From the NCBI GenBank assembly GCA_028688015.1, contig JAQTZB010000003.1:62001-126000 (forward strand): a stretch of DNA of 64,000 nucleotides. Reading direction: 5' to 3'. The notes under the pieces are model-generated. The model made no database searches. It was not told the origin of the DNA and saw nothing but the letters and a program-made list of their open reading frames with translations. Shown piece after piece: positions 17,193 through 26,099 of the stretch; the stretch's first letter is position 1; each line of letters begins with the position of its first letter. This stretch comes from Elusimicrobiales bacterium. Lineage in GTDB: Bacteria; Elusimicrobiota; Elusimicrobia; Elusimicrobiales; UBA9959. The position numbers were made by a program, and so were the translations under genes.

Positions 17193-18166
17193 GCGCCGCA
17201 GTCCAGACCGGGGCCCTCGCCGCCGGAAAGATAGCCGGCCCGCTCCAGCACGGCGGCCAGGCCCCCGTCCCTGACGTTACCGAGCGGCCTGGGAGAGACG
17301 TAGCAGCTGCGCACGGAGCCGTCGGCTCCCACGTAGACGCTCATCTTCCTGGCCGCGGTGCACTGCACTGAGCCGTCGAGGTAGTCGAAGAGCGGGCTTT
17401 CGGAATAGACGAAGGACGGGTCGGCGTAGCGCTCAAAGAAAAGGCGCTTGTGCGCCGCCGACAGCAGCGGCCGGCTGCGGCCGTGCAGCTTGCCCGAGTA
17501 GATGGGGAACAGCGCGCGCACGGCGGAGGCGCCCGCGGAGCGGGCCAGCGCTATCAGCGCCTCCAGCCGGCCCTCGGCCACGGCCCTGTCGGTCAGGTAG
17601 GTGGAGACCACGCAGGGAATGTCCAGCGCGGCGCAGACCTTCACCGCCGCCAGCGCCGAGTCGAAACAGCCGGGCACGTTGCGCAGGCGGTCATGGCGCC
17701 TGGCATCGGGCGAGTCCAGGCTGACGTTGATGTTTGAAACGCCGGCGGCCTTCAGCTCCAGCGCCTTCTTTTCGTCTAGCAGCAGGCCGTTGGTATCCAG
17801 CGAGACGCTCAGGCCGAGCGCTGCGGCGCAGGCGGTCAGATCAGCCAGGTCGGCGCGCAGCAAGGGCTCGCCTCCGGTGAAGCCTATCTTGGGCGCACCC
17901 AGCGCCGCGGCGTCGGCGATGACCGCCTTCACCTCGGCCGAGGAGAGCTCGGCGCCGCCGTCGGTCAGGCCGCTGGCCGAGCAGTGGGCGCAGTCGCACT
18001 GGCAGCGGCAGGTGACGGCTATCATCACCGTCACCGGCACGCGGCGGCGCAGCGCCCAACGCAGGAAGGCGAAGCGGGCCAGGCGCGGCAGCAGCCGCAG
18101 CCCGGCGCGCCGGGCGAAGATCCTGTAAAGCAGCAACAGGCGCTTAGTATGTCCAGCCGTTCTCAT
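17186..18166 (-). CDS. Radical SAM protein, CQCxCxxC type with additional cysteine
   Basis: 326 residues. An arginine-rich N-terminus precedes TCRCQCDCAHC, in which C55, C59 and C62 form the CxxxCxxC motif and C53 and C57 are extra. GFTGGEPLLRADL, SLDTNGLLLDEK and NVSLDSPDARRHD follow. Near the C-terminus, SVQCTAARKMSVYVGADGSV, SCYVSP and the final GLDCGAC give several possible auxiliary ligands. It is the only member of its paralogue group inside the minus-strand block of B12-type rSAMs. It overlaps the upstream gene by 23 bases and the downstream gene by seven. Confidence 0.75.
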   Translation of the reverse strand: MRTAGHTKRLLLLYRIFARRAGLRLLPRLARFAFLRWALRRRVPVTVMIAVTCRCQCDCAHCSASGLTDGGAELSSAEVKAVIADAAALGAPKIGFTGGEPLLRADLADLTACAAALGLSVSLDTNGLLLDEKKALELKAAGVSNINVSLDSPDARRHDRLRNVPGCFDSALAAVKVCAALDIPCVVSTYLTDRAVAEGRLEALIALARSAGASAVRALFPIYSGKLHGRSRPLLSAAHKRLFFERYADPSFVYSESPLFDYLDGSVQCTAARKMSVYVGADGSVRSCYVSPRPLGNVRDGGLAAVLERAGYLSGGEGPGLDCGAC

Positions 18167-19619
18167 CTATTTTCTTTCCGGCCAACTTATCCTTCAGGAT
18201 CCGCAACTGGTGGCTGAAGATCAGGGCCACGCCCCACAGCACCCGGCCAAGCTCGCCAGGCAGCAGCAGCGTGCGCAGCCGCTTGAGGACGTAAGAGGGC
18301 CGCAGGTAAAAACCGCGCGTGTAATCTTCCATCAGCGCCAGCAGCTCGCCCGCCGGCACCTCGCTGAGCTCCACCATGGGCTCGCGCTCCGAGTAGACGG
18401 TGATATAGTCGGCGCCGTAAACTTTATCCAGGTCCAGCCGCCCCTCGCCCGCCAGCTGGTCGAACAGCTCGCCGCCGGGGCTGGGGATGTAGACCGAGAA
18501 CATGACGTAGTCCGGGTCCAGCTCGCGCGCGAACTCGTAGGTCTGCCGCGCTGTCCCGCGCGTCTCGCCCGGCGTGCCCAGGATGAAGGCCGCGTTGACG
18601 CGCATGCCGTGTTTCCTGGTCAGCGCCATGGTGCGGCGCACCGCGTCGAGGGTGATGCCCTTCTTCATGCGGTCCAGCAGCGCCTGCGAGCCGGACTCCA
18701 CACCCAGCAGCGCGCGCCGGCAGCCGGCGGCCGCCATGTCCGCGAACAGCTCGTCGGAGGCGGTGTTGGCTCGGACGTTGCAGTTCCACGAGATCTTCAT
18801 GCCGCTCTCTACTATCAGCCGGCAGATCTCGCGCACGTGGGCGGGGTCGCAGGTGAAAGAAGGGTCCTCGAACTGGAACTCCCGCACGGCGTAATTATCG
18901 TAGAGGGAGCGCATCTCGGCGACCACTTTGGCAGGCGCGCGCTTGCGCAGGCGGCCGCCGTAGCCGTAATGGTGGCTGCAGAAGGTGCATTTGTACGGGC
19001 AGCCGCGCATGGTCAGTACCGAGGCGGCCGGCGCGGTGCTGACGGCGCGCGTGATGCCGAGGTAATATTTGGAAAGGTCTATCAGTCCGTAGTCCGGGAG
19101 CGGCAGCGAGTCCAGGTCCTCTATCAGCGGGCGCGGCGGCGTGGCGAAAGGCTTGCCGTCCCTCGGCAGCACGAGGCCTGGCACGGCGAAAAGATCGCCG
19201 CCTGCCGCGAGCGCGTTCGCCAGCTCCAGCGTGGTCTGCTCTCCTTCCCCCACCACCACAAAATCAAAGGCGCCGCTGCGCAGGCACTGCGCGGGCAGGT
19301 AGCTGGCGTGGATGCCGCCGGCCGCCGTCCTGAGGCCGGGAAAGTTCTTCTTCAGCAACTGCGCGCCGGCCGCGGCCATGTCGAAGCTGGCGGTGTACGT
19401 CGCGAAGGCGGCCATATCCGGCCCGAAGGCCCGCGCCCGGGCGAGGAACTCCGCGTCCGAGAGGGCCTCGGCGTAGAGGTCCACCACCAGCACCTCGTGG
19501 CCGCCGCGCGTCAGAACGCCGGCGATGTAGAGCAGGTTCAGCGGCGGCATGCAGCCGCGCGCGCGCACCTGGTAGACGTCCATGTTCTTGAGCGCCGGCG
19601 AGACGAGGAGGACCTTCAT
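18144..19619 (-). CDS. B12-binding-like radical SAM protein (SHHYG subtype A)
   Basis: 491 residues from the ATG at 19619, two bases after the upstream stop; a GTG at 19631 would overlap that gene and has no ribosome site. N-terminal B12-type domain (MPPLNLLYIAGVL, VVDLYAEAL, AAGGIHASYLP, VVVGEGEQTT), then RGCPYKCTFCSHHYG (C207, C211, C214), FEDPSFTCD, LLGVESGSQALL and AFILGTPGETRG. It is clearly paralogous to the 21001 protein: both share SHHYG after the cluster motif and the WNCxVRAxTASDxLF segment. Membership in the operon suggests consecutive steps on one scaffold. Confidence 0.78.
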   Translation of the reverse strand: MKVLLVSPALKNMDVYQVRARGCMPPLNLLYIAGVLTRGGHEVLVVDLYAEALSDAEFLARARAFGPDMAAFATYTASFDMAAAGAQLLKKNFPGLRTAAGGIHASYLPAQCLRSGAFDFVVVGEGEQTTLELANALAAGGDLFAVPGLVLPRDGKPFATPPRPLIEDLDSLPLPDYGLIDLSKYYLGITRAVSTAPAASVLTMRGCPYKCTFCSHHYGYGGRLRKRAPAKVVAEMRSLYDNYAVREFQFEDPSFTCDPAHVREICRLIVESGMKISWNCNVRANTASDELFADMAAAGCRRALLGVESGSQALLDRMKKGITLDAVRRTMALTRKHGMRVNAAFILGTPGETRGTARQTYEFARELDPDYVMFSVYIPSPGGELFDQLAGEGRLDLDKVYGADYITVYSEREPMVELSEVPAGELLALMEDYTRGFYLRPSYVLKRLRTLLLPGELGRVLWGVALIFSHQLRILKDKLAGKKIDENGWTY

Positions 19620-19621
19620 TA

Positions 19622-21004
19622 TCAGTACCACCTCAGGAAATACAACAGCGCACGGGCAGAGTCCGCCAGCGCGCGGGGCGAGGCCAGGCGGCGCGCCAGG
19701 CTGGCCGGCCGCAGGTAGTAGCTCAAATAGGCGCGCTTGGCGAACTTGGCCTGCTGCCGCAGCGTCAGGCCCGGCACGTTGACCAGCGGAGCGGTGTTAT
19801 CGTGCGAGTCCAGCAGCTCCTCGTCGGAGACAGCCAGCAGGCCGCGCGCCCTGGCCTCGGCGTAGAGCGGCGTATCGAAGAAGGGGTGCGCGAAGGCGAT
19901 GAAGACATGGTCCGCGTCCACCTCCGCCATTTTGGCCGGCGCGGCCGCAAGCGTGGCCCGCGTCTCGCCGGGATAGCCGAAGATGTAATAGGCGCGCGTC
20001 TCCAGGCCGGCCGCCCGCGCCGCCGCCACCGCGGCTTTCGCCCTGGCCGAGTCGAAACCCTTGCCCATCAGCCCGCAGGAGGCGTCGCCGGCGCCGTCTA
20101 CGCCGAAAGCGATCGAGAAGCAGCCGGCGCCTTTCATGGCGCGCAGCAGCTCCGGGTCCACCAGGTCCACGCGCGTCATGCAGGACCAGGTCAGGTCCAG
20201 CGGGCTTTTCTTCAGCAGGGCGCAGAGGCGAAGGGTCCTGGCGCGGTCGGCGGTGAAAGTGTCGTCCTGAAAGCTGACCTCCTTGACGCCGTAGCGCCCG
20301 GCCAGCTCCGTCATCTCCGCGTGCACCCGCTCCGGGCTCTGCGCGCGGTAAGCTGCGCCGAAGACGCTCTTTGAGCAGAAGCCGCAGGCGTAGGGACAGC
20401 CGCGCGAGGTGACCATGCTGGTCACCGGCCGCCGGCGGTACGCGAACAGCGACGGCCTGTAAAGCGAGAGGTCCACCAGGTCGCGCGCCGGGAACGGCAA
20501 AGAGTCTGGGTCCAGCGGCGCGGGCCGGGCCGGCTCGTCGCCGGGCTTGAGCGCCAGGCCGGCCAGGCCGGCCAGCTCCCGCCCCGCCGCCAGGCGCTTG
20601 GCCAGCTTACTGAAAGTCTCTTCGCCCTCGCCGACCACGGCGCCGTCGAAGCCATGCAGGCACTGCGAGGGCCGGGCCGAGGCGTGGTGCCCTCCGGCCA
20701 CGGTAAAACAGGAAGGGCGAAGTTTTTTAACGGCGGCGGCGGCGGCCAGGGAAGCGCTGAAGGTCCCGGCATGGACGCTGACGCCGGCCAGGTCCGGGGC
20801 GAAAGCGGCGACCTCCCGCTCGAAGGCCGCGAGGCCGAGTCCGGCCCCCGGGCAGTCCAGCACTTTTACCTTGGCGCCCGGCATCTCCCGGCGCAGGTAA
20901 GCCGCCACTGAGAGCAGCCCCAGCGGCGGCAGCGCCAGGCCGGCGCCCCTCAGGGGGTTCTCCGGGGAGAAGGAATGCGGCGGGTTGACCAGCAGCGCTT
21001 TCAT
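19622..21004 (-). CDS. B12-binding-like radical SAM protein
   Basis: 460 residues. It starts with KALLVNPPHSFSPENPLRG, has a B12-type first domain (VAGGHHASARPSQC, AVVGEGEETF), then RGCPYACGFC (C203, C207, C210), SFQDDTFTADRA, FGVDGAGDAS and YYIFGYPGETRA. The ATG overlaps the upstream stop (ATGA). The B12-like domain has histidines (GGHHAS) but no clear DxHxxG, so whether it binds cobalamin cannot be decided here. Substrate unknown; the context of five other rSAM genes suggests a multistep pathway. Confidence 0.75.
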   Translation of the reverse strand: MKALLVNPPHSFSPENPLRGAGLALPPLGLLSVAAYLRREMPGAKVKVLDCPGAGLGLAAFEREVAAFAPDLAGVSVHAGTFSASLAAAAAVKKLRPSCFTVAGGHHASARPSQCLHGFDGAVVGEGEETFSKLAKRLAAGRELAGLAGLALKPGDEPARPAPLDPDSLPFPARDLVDLSLYRPSLFAYRRRPVTSMVTSRGCPYACGFCSKSVFGAAYRAQSPERVHAEMTELAGRYGVKEVSFQDDTFTADRARTLRLCALLKKSPLDLTWSCMTRVDLVDPELLRAMKGAGCFSIAFGVDGAGDASCGLMGKGFDSARAKAAVAAARAAGLETRAYYIFGYPGETRATLAAAPAKMAEVDADHVFIAFAHPFFDTPLYAEARARGLLAVSDEELLDSHDNTAPLVNVPGLTLRQQAKFAKRAYLSYYLRPASLARRLASPRALADSARALLYFLRWY

Positions 21005-22416
21005 AGCGGGAAGATGTGCGCGGCGCCGTCGGCCAGGCTTTTAAGCTCTCCGAGCGAGCGCACGGAGAGCAGGCGACGGAGCAGGTAGCCCGGCCGGCCG
21101 TAAAATTCCTTATTGAAGCCCCGCATCAGGCGCACAAGTTCCTGGGCGCTGAGCGTGGACATGGTCACCAGGTCCTTCGGGTTAGAGTAGGAGGCCAGGT
21201 AATGCCCGCCGCGGTAGGTAACCGGGTCTATCTTGCCTTCCTTCACCGCCTGGTCGAAAATACGCGAGCCGACCACCGGCATCAGCGCGGCGAACATGGC
21301 GTAGTCCGGGTCCAGTTCCAGCGCGAATTTCAGGCTCTCCATGGCGGTTTCCAGGGTTTCTCCGGGCAGGCCCAGCACGAAAGAGCAGTTGATGCGCATG
21401 CCGTGCTTCTTGGCCAGCTTCACGGTGTTGCGCACCTGGTCGAGGCGGATGGCCTTATTGGCGCCCAGCTCGCCCAGCATCTTCTGCGAGCCGGTCTCAA
21501 CGCCCAAGAAGACGCGCGAGCAGCCCGCCGCCCGCATCGCCGCGAACAGGCCGTCCGAGGCAGTGTCGGCCCTGACGTCGCAGTTCCAGGCCGTGCCGGG
21601 CAGCCGCTCTTTCAGCAGCGCGCAGATCTGCTTGGCGCGGGCGGGATCGGCCGTGAAGGCGCAGTCCTCGAAGCGGAACTCTTTTACCGCGTACATGCGG
21701 GCCACGTGCCGCATTTCCTCCACCACGTCCTCCGGGTTGCGCCGGCGGATGTGGCAGAAATAGCCGTAGTGGTGGCTGCAGAAGCTGCAGTTAAAATTGC
21801 AGCCGCGCGCCGACAGTACCGACGAGACGCGGCCGCGCGACACGGCCCGCGTCGGCGGCAGGCGGTAGGCGTCGAAGTCCAGCAGGTCGTAGGCCGGCCA
21901 CGGCAGCGCGTCGATGTTCAGCAGCGGCGACCGCGGCGCGCTGCGGAATGTGGCGTTGTGTTTGCGGTAGCAGAGCCCGGCCACCTTGGCCAGCGGGACG
22001 CCCTCGGCCACCGCGGCGGCCAGTTCGCAGAGAGTCGCCTCGCCCTCGCCCAGCACGGCGGCGTCCGCCTGGCACTGCGAGAGCGCTATCTCGGGGAGGT
22101 AGCTGGCGTAGAGCCCGCCCAGTACCTGGAAAGTCCCGGGCGAAGCCGCGCGCAGCGCCTTGGCCAGCCGATAAGTCTCGTCGATGCTGCCCGGGTAGGT
22201 GGCGAAGCCGGCCAGCTCCGGCTTGAAGCCGGTCATGGCCGCCAGTTCCTCTTCCGGCGGGAGCGGTGAAGCATAGAGGTCGAGCAGCTTCACCTCGTGC
22301 CCGGCCTTCTTCAGTGACGAGGCCAGGTAGAGCAGGCTCAGCGGAGGCATGATGTTTTCCAGCCCGCGCTGGGCGCGGCCCAGCCGCTGCGGCGGGTGCA
22401 CCAGGAGTATCTTCAC
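21001..22416 (-). CDS. B12-binding-like radical SAM protein (SHHYG subtype B)
   Basis: 471 residues from a GTG at 22416 that overlaps the upstream stop (GTGA); the frame extends to 22464 but the natural beginning VKILLVHPPQR is at the GTG. B12-type domain with MPPLSLLYLASSL, LLDLYASPL, VLGGLYASYLPE and AVLGEGEATL, then RGCNFNCSFCSHHYG (C206, C210, C213), LGVETGSQKML and SFVLGLPGETLE. Paralogue of the 18144 protein over its whole length. No separate promoter visible. Confidence 0.78.
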   Translation of the reverse strand: MKILLVHPPQRLGRAQRGLENIMPPLSLLYLASSLKKAGHEVKLLDLYASPLPPEEELAAMTGFKPELAGFATYPGSIDETYRLAKALRAASPGTFQVLGGLYASYLPEIALSQCQADAAVLGEGEATLCELAAAVAEGVPLAKVAGLCYRKHNATFRSAPRSPLLNIDALPWPAYDLLDFDAYRLPPTRAVSRGRVSSVLSARGCNFNCSFCSHHYGYFCHIRRRNPEDVVEEMRHVARMYAVKEFRFEDCAFTADPARAKQICALLKERLPGTAWNCDVRADTASDGLFAAMRAAGCSRVFLGVETGSQKMLGELGANKAIRLDQVRNTVKLAKKHGMRINCSFVLGLPGETLETAMESLKFALELDPDYAMFAALMPVVGSRIFDQAVKEGKIDPVTYRGGHYLASYSNPKDLVTMSTLSAQELVRLMRGFNKEFYGRPGYLLRRLLSVRSLGELKSLADGAAHIFPL

Positions 22417-23408
22417 GCTCCGCCTCCGGCGTGGCGGCGCTTGTAGATGTCGCAGGCGCGGCACAGTTCGGCCTGACGGCCGTAGAATCTTTGCCGCCCG
22501 TCGGTAAGGGCCGTAAGGGGCCGGGCGGCCAGGTTGCCCGACTTCACTTCCCGCAGGAAGAAGCAGGGCAGCGCGTCACCTTCGGCGCTCACGAAGATAT
22601 GGTCGTCGGAGATGAGGCAGCGGCGGCCGAAGCCGGAAGCCAGGTCCATGAAAAGGTTATAGGTGTTATTATTGCGGCAGCGCAGACCCAGCGAAGCCGC
22701 CAGCGCCGAGGCTTCCGCGACTATGGAGCGCTCTTCGGCGAAGCCCGGGCGGGAGACCGGGGCCGCCCCGGCGAAAGCGTGCAGGTCCACGCGCATCAGC
22801 TGCAGCTCGTCGGCCCCGGCGCCGGCCGCCAGGCGCGCCGCGGCCAGTACGGCGCTCCGCGAGGTTATCAGGGTCTGGACGCGGATCTTAAAGCCCGGCT
22901 CGCTTTTTTTCAGCCCGGCCAGGAACTCCAGGTTGGCGCGGGCCTCGCCGGAAAAGGAATGAAAGTTGCCGCCCGACTCCGGCCCGTCCAGCGAAACGCT
23001 AAGGCGGTTCAGCGCGCGGCCGCGCACCAGCGCGGCGAAGCCCTCGCGGTCGAAGGGGACCAGCCCGGTGGAAAGGTTCAGTTCGGTGCCAGGGAAGCGC
23101 TCCGCGGCCAGCCGCAGGAACTCAGCCAGCTGCGGGTGGCAGAAGGGCTCGCCCAGCCCGACGAAATTCAGGTAGCGAGGCCCGCCGCCGCCGTAGCCTT
23201 CACGGATGGAGTCCAGCACCTTCAGGAAAGTTTCGCGGGGCATGTCCTGGGGCTTCACGCCCAGCGGCCCGCGGAAGCAGACCGCGCAGCCGCGGCCGCA
23301 GCGGGTCGTTACCTCTATGGTGATGTCCCGCGGCGGGTAAGCGACGCGCCCCAGGACCAGCCTGAAGAACTTGCGCGCTTTCTCTCCGAGGGTCGCTTCG
23401 AAATACAT
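22413..23408 (-). CDS. Radical SAM protein with C-terminal cysteine segment
   Basis: 331 residues without a B12 domain. TTRCGRGCAVC (C37, C41, C44) is the cluster motif; FVGLGEPFCHP replaces the usual GGEP strand, and LSVSLDGPESGG and RVQTLITSRS follow. Near the end, RCLISDDHIFVSAEGDALP, CFFL and AELCRACDIYKRRHAG give up to five cysteines for an auxiliary cluster. The arrangement is SPASM-like. The start overlaps the epimerase stop by one base (TGATG), so both are coupled. Confidence 0.7.
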   Translation of the reverse strand: MYFEATLGEKARKFFRLVLGRVAYPPRDITIEVTTRCGRGCAVCFRGPLGVKPQDMPRETFLKVLDSIREGYGGGGPRYLNFVGLGEPFCHPQLAEFLRLAAERFPGTELNLSTGLVPFDREGFAALVRGRALNRLSVSLDGPESGGNFHSFSGEARANLEFLAGLKKSEPGFKIRVQTLITSRSAVLAAARLAAGAGADELQLMRVDLHAFAGAAPVSRPGFAEERSIVAEASALAASLGLRCRNNNTYNLFMDLASGFGRRCLISDDHIFVSAEGDALPCFFLREVKSGNLAARPLTALTDGRQRFYGRQAELCRACDIYKRRHAGGGA

Positions 23409-24409
23409 CAGGCCAGCCCCTGCTCCTTGTACCAGCGGCCCGTCTTCTCGAAGGCCTCCGCCAGTGTGAAGCGCGGCCGCCAGCCGAGTTTCCTGACCTT
23501 CCCGCTGCTGCAGACCCAGTCGCCGGAGGCGACGCGCACGGAATCCAGCCGCAGGTCCATGCGCAGCGGGAAGAACCTGAAGCGGAAGAGCCCTTCCACG
23601 GCCTCCTTCAGCAGGAAGCCCGGGTAGAGCAGCCAGAGCGGCACATAGAAACCGCTGAGCCGGCGGCCGGCCGCGGCCGCTATCCCGCCGAAGAAAGCCC
23701 GCATGCTGACCGGCTCCTCGGTAACGAAATAGACCTCTCCGAACGGCGCCTTGTCCGCCACCAGCAGAGTAGCGTCGATGAGGTTTTCGACGTAGGTGAA
23801 CGGCACGGTGTTGTTGCCGGGGCCGAAGAACGGGAAGAAAGAGAAGCGCAGGAACTTGAAGATCAGCGCCATGTTAAGGTGGCGCGGTCCGAATACCGAC
23901 CCGGGCCGCACGACCTTCACCGGGAACCCTTCCGCCTTGTGCAGCTCCAGCAGGTACTTCTCCCCGTTGTACTTGCTCCAGCCGTACTCGGTCTCGGGCA
24001 GGGCGTCGCAGGTCTCGTCCATGCTCGGACGCACGCCGGCCGCGGCGATGCTGCTGTAATAAACAAAAAGCTTCACGCGGCCGCGCGCGGCTTCTGCCAG
24101 GTTGCGGGTGCCTTCGCAGTTAACCCGGTTCATCTCGGCCAGCAGCCCGGACCTGGAGTAGAACCAGCCCGCAGGGCGCACCGAGGCCGCCAGGTGGTAG
24201 ACCTCGTCAACGCCTTCCAGCGCGCGGGCCAGACTCTCTTTATCGAAGAGGTCTCCGTAAACCACTTCGACGCCGAGGCCTTTCACGAATTCCAGGTGCC
24301 AGCTGTCCGGCTGCACGAAAGCCCGCACGGTGCGCCCCGACTTCACGAGCGCCTCGGTGAGGTGAGATCCAATAAAGCCGGCAGCGCCGGTCACTAGCGT
24401 AATTCCCAT
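23408..24409 (-). CDS. NAD-dependent epimerase/dehydratase (extended SDR)
   Basis: 333 residues from the ATG at 24409, chosen because GGAGG sits six bases ahead; the frame runs eight codons further. TGAAGFIGSH near the N-terminus binds the dinucleotide, YYSSIAAAG gives the serine strand and YGWSKYNGEKY the YxxxK catalytic pair. VKVVRPGSVFGPR and TYVENLIDATLL are typical of dihydroflavonol-reductase/3-beta-HSD-like and UDP-sugar epimerases. First gene of the operon that continues with six rSAM genes, so it may prepare or finish a sugar or cyclic alcohol for them (inference). Confidence 0.75.
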   Translation of the reverse strand: MGITLVTGAAGFIGSHLTEALVKSGRTVRAFVQPDSWHLEFVKGLGVEVVYGDLFDKESLARALEGVDEVYHLAASVRPAGWFYSRSGLLAEMNRVNCEGTRNLAEAARGRVKLFVYYSSIAAAGVRPSMDETCDALPETEYGWSKYNGEKYLLELHKAEGFPVKVVRPGSVFGPRHLNMALIFKFLRFSFFPFFGPGNNTVPFTYVENLIDATLLVADKAPFGEVYFVTEEPVSMRAFFGGIAAAAGRRLSGFYVPLWLLYPGFLLKEAVEGLFRFRFFPLRMDLRLDSVRVASGDWVCSSGKVRKLGWRPRFTLAEAFEKTGRWYKEQGLA

Positions 24410-24415
24410 GCCGTT

Positions 24416-24420
24416 CCTCC
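24416..24420 (-). promoter_or_regulatory. Shine-Dalgarno sequence deciding the epimerase start
   Basis: GGAGG on the minus strand, six bases ahead of the ATG at 24409. It lies inside the longer open frame beginning at 24433 and therefore argues against that start. Confidence 0.65.
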
Positions 24421-24433
24421 GGTGAATCTCCAA

Positions 24434-24439
24434 ATTATA
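24434..24439 (-). promoter_or_regulatory. -10 box (TATAAT) for the epimerase-rSAM operon
   Basis: A perfect TATAAT on the minus strand, 24 bases ahead of the ATG at 24409, leaving room for a short leader with the GGAGG ribosome site. No convincing -35 hexamer at 16-18 bases. Confidence 0.4.
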
Positions 24440-24476
24440 GTATTTTCGCGAAGTATACCCGGGCGCATAATTATTA

Positions 24477-24482
24477 TAGAAT
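24477..24482 (+). promoter_or_regulatory. -10 box (TAGAAT), candidate leaderless start
   Basis: TAGAAT in the AT-rich divergent spacer, ending seven bases before the ATG at 24490. No ribosome site precedes the ATG, so transcription starting at the start codon is likely. Confidence 0.4.
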
Positions 24483-24489
24483 CAAACAT

Positions 24490-25224
24490 ATGAAAGCGCT
24501 CGTCATAGGCGGCACCTCGGGGCTCGGCCGCGCCCTAGCGGCGGAATTCCTGGCCGCCGGCTGGGACACCGCCGTCACTGGCGTCCGTGAAGAGGCCATC
24601 TCGGATTTCTCCGCGGCCTACCCGGCCGCTAAGGTGTCGCGCCTGGACCTCTCCGTAGCCGGAGCCCACGCGCGCGTGGAGACGCTGCTCGCCTCGCTGG
24701 GCGGCGTGGACGCCGCGGCCGTCTGTGCGGGCCTCTACGCCGACGACCCCGAGGCAGATTGGGCGGCGGAGGAAAAGGTCATAGCCGTCAACGCAGCCGG
24801 CTGCGCAGCCGCCCTGAACGCGGCCTACCGGCATTTCAGGAAGAAGGGCTCCGGTCGCCTGGCCTGCGTCTCCTCCATCGGCGGAGTGCGCGGCAACGCG
24901 CGCTGCCCGGCCTACAACGCCTCCAAGGCGTTCCTTTTTAATTATCTGGAGGGCTTGCGGCAGAACGCCGCCGCCGCCGGGCTCCCGATCTCCGTCACCA
25001 ACCTTATCCCGGCTTACGTCGGGGAAGGGGCAGGCTGCGGCCCGGCCCTGCTGGCCGCGGTGCTGGCGGGACGCCGCACCGCGTACCTGCCCGGCTACTG
25101 GCGGCTGCTGGCCGCGGTCTACCGCAACCTGCCGGATTTCCTCCACGAGAAAATGACGCGCTGGCACTATGTCCTGCTGAAGCCCTTCATGCGCCGCGCG
25201 CCGCGCTGGAAGAACAAAGCATGA
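24490..25224 (+). CDS. Short-chain dehydrogenase/reductase
   Basis: 244 residues. GGTSGLG (residues 7-13) is the glycine-rich NAD(P) motif, VCAGLY replaces the NNAG strand, VSSIGG holds the catalytic serine and YNASKA supplies YxxxK. Length and motifs are those of a classical SDR. The C-terminal 50 residues are basic and hydrophobic (YRNLPDFLHEKMTRW), which may tether it to the membrane as in ketosphinganine-reductase-like SDRs. It opens the plus-strand operon and overlaps the next gene by four bases. Substrate unknown. Confidence 0.78.
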   Translation: MKALVIGGTSGLGRALAAEFLAAGWDTAVTGVREEAISDFSAAYPAAKVSRLDLSVAGAHARVETLLASLGGVDAAAVCAGLYADDPEADWAAEEKVIAVNAAGCAAALNAAYRHFRKKGSGRLACVSSIGGVRGNARCPAYNASKAFLFNYLEGLRQNAAAAGLPISVTNLIPAYVGEGAGCGPALLAAVLAGRRTAYLPGYWRLLAAVYRNLPDFLHEKMTRWHYVLLKPFMRRAPRWKNKA

Positions 25225-26099
25225 ACTGCAAGCTCTGCGGCGGCGCCCTGCGGCGCGAAATCCTGCGGTCCCAGGACAGCGCCATCCTGCGCTGCCCGGC
25301 CTGCGGCTTTATCTGGCGCGACCCGTACCGCGGCTGTGCGGCCGCCAAGTGCGCGGCCTGCGCCGACCGGTGCATAGACCGCCTGGCCACCCCCGGCTTC
25401 CTTGAAGCGCGGCTGCGCGCCGACGGGCGGCGGGCCGCCCGCGTGGCGCGACTGGCCGGCGGCGACCTGTCGGGGCTGGCGGTGCTTGAGCTGGGCGCCG
25501 GACTAGGATGCCTCGCCTCCCACCTGCAGGCGGCGGCCGGCCAGTATGTCGGCCTTGAGTCCTCGCCGGTCTTCTACGGCTGCCTGCGCCAGGCCTTCCC
25601 GGACCTCGCCGGCAAGGTAGAGAACGCCCTGCTGCCCGGCCCCGAGCACAGGGGCCGCTTCGACCTGCTGGTGCTGGTGGACGTGCTGCAGTTCGCCCCC
25701 AAACCCCTGGAATTCCTGCGCGAGGCCCTGCTCGCCCTGAAGAAAACAGGGCGGGTCTACATCGAGATCCCCGACGAGTCGCTGATGCCCCTGCGCGCCG
25801 CGGCCCGCAAAGCCCTGGGGCTTTACGGCGGCAGCCCGCTGCACCACGGCCACATCAACTTTTTTACGCCGCGCTCGCTGCGCTTCCTGCTGAAGGAGGC
25901 GGGGCTGCGAGCCGAGACCCTGCGCCAGACCAGCATCGTGGCCGATGAGGACCGCTTGTTCCTCACGCTCAAGCGCCGGCCGCCCGGCTGGGCGCGGGCC
26001 CTGTCGCTGGCGGCCCGCCTGACCGGGGCCGACACCCTGGTGCGCCTGGGCAACACGGTCTGCGTGGCCTCCAGGAAAAAATCAGGGGGCGGCGCGTGA
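25221..26099 (+). CDS. Class I SAM methyltransferase with N-terminal zinc-knuckle
   Basis: 292 residues. The N-terminus has two CxxC pairs (CKLCGG and CPACGF) typical of the zinc-binding lead of methyltransferases that act on sugars or lipid heads, with further cysteines at KCAACADRC. VLELGAGLGC is the SAM-binding loop, LVDVLQFAPKPLEFL the following helix, and HHGHINFFTPRSLRFLLKEAG a motif common in Methyltransf_23-type O- or C-methyltransferases. Overlaps by four bases with both neighbours. The methylated molecule is unknown. Confidence 0.72.
   Translation: MNCKLCGGALRREILRSQDSAILRCPACGFIWRDPYRGCAAAKCAACADRCIDRLATPGFLEARLRADGRRAARVARLAGGDLSGLAVLELGAGLGCLASHLQAAAGQYVGLESSPVFYGCLRQAFPDLAGKVENALLPGPEHRGRFDLLVLVDVLQFAPKPLEFLREALLALKKTGRVYIEIPDESLMPLRAAARKALGLYGGSPLHHGHINFFTPRSLRFLLKEAGLRAETLRQTSIVADEDRLFLTLKRRPPGWARALSLAARLTGADTLVRLGNTVCVASRKKSGGGA

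Noticed and set aside
15780-24409. A nitrogenase-like (NifH/NifD) cluster accompanied by B12-type rSAM genes
   Set aside because: No P-loop NifH-type or NifDK-type protein is found among the genes of this window.
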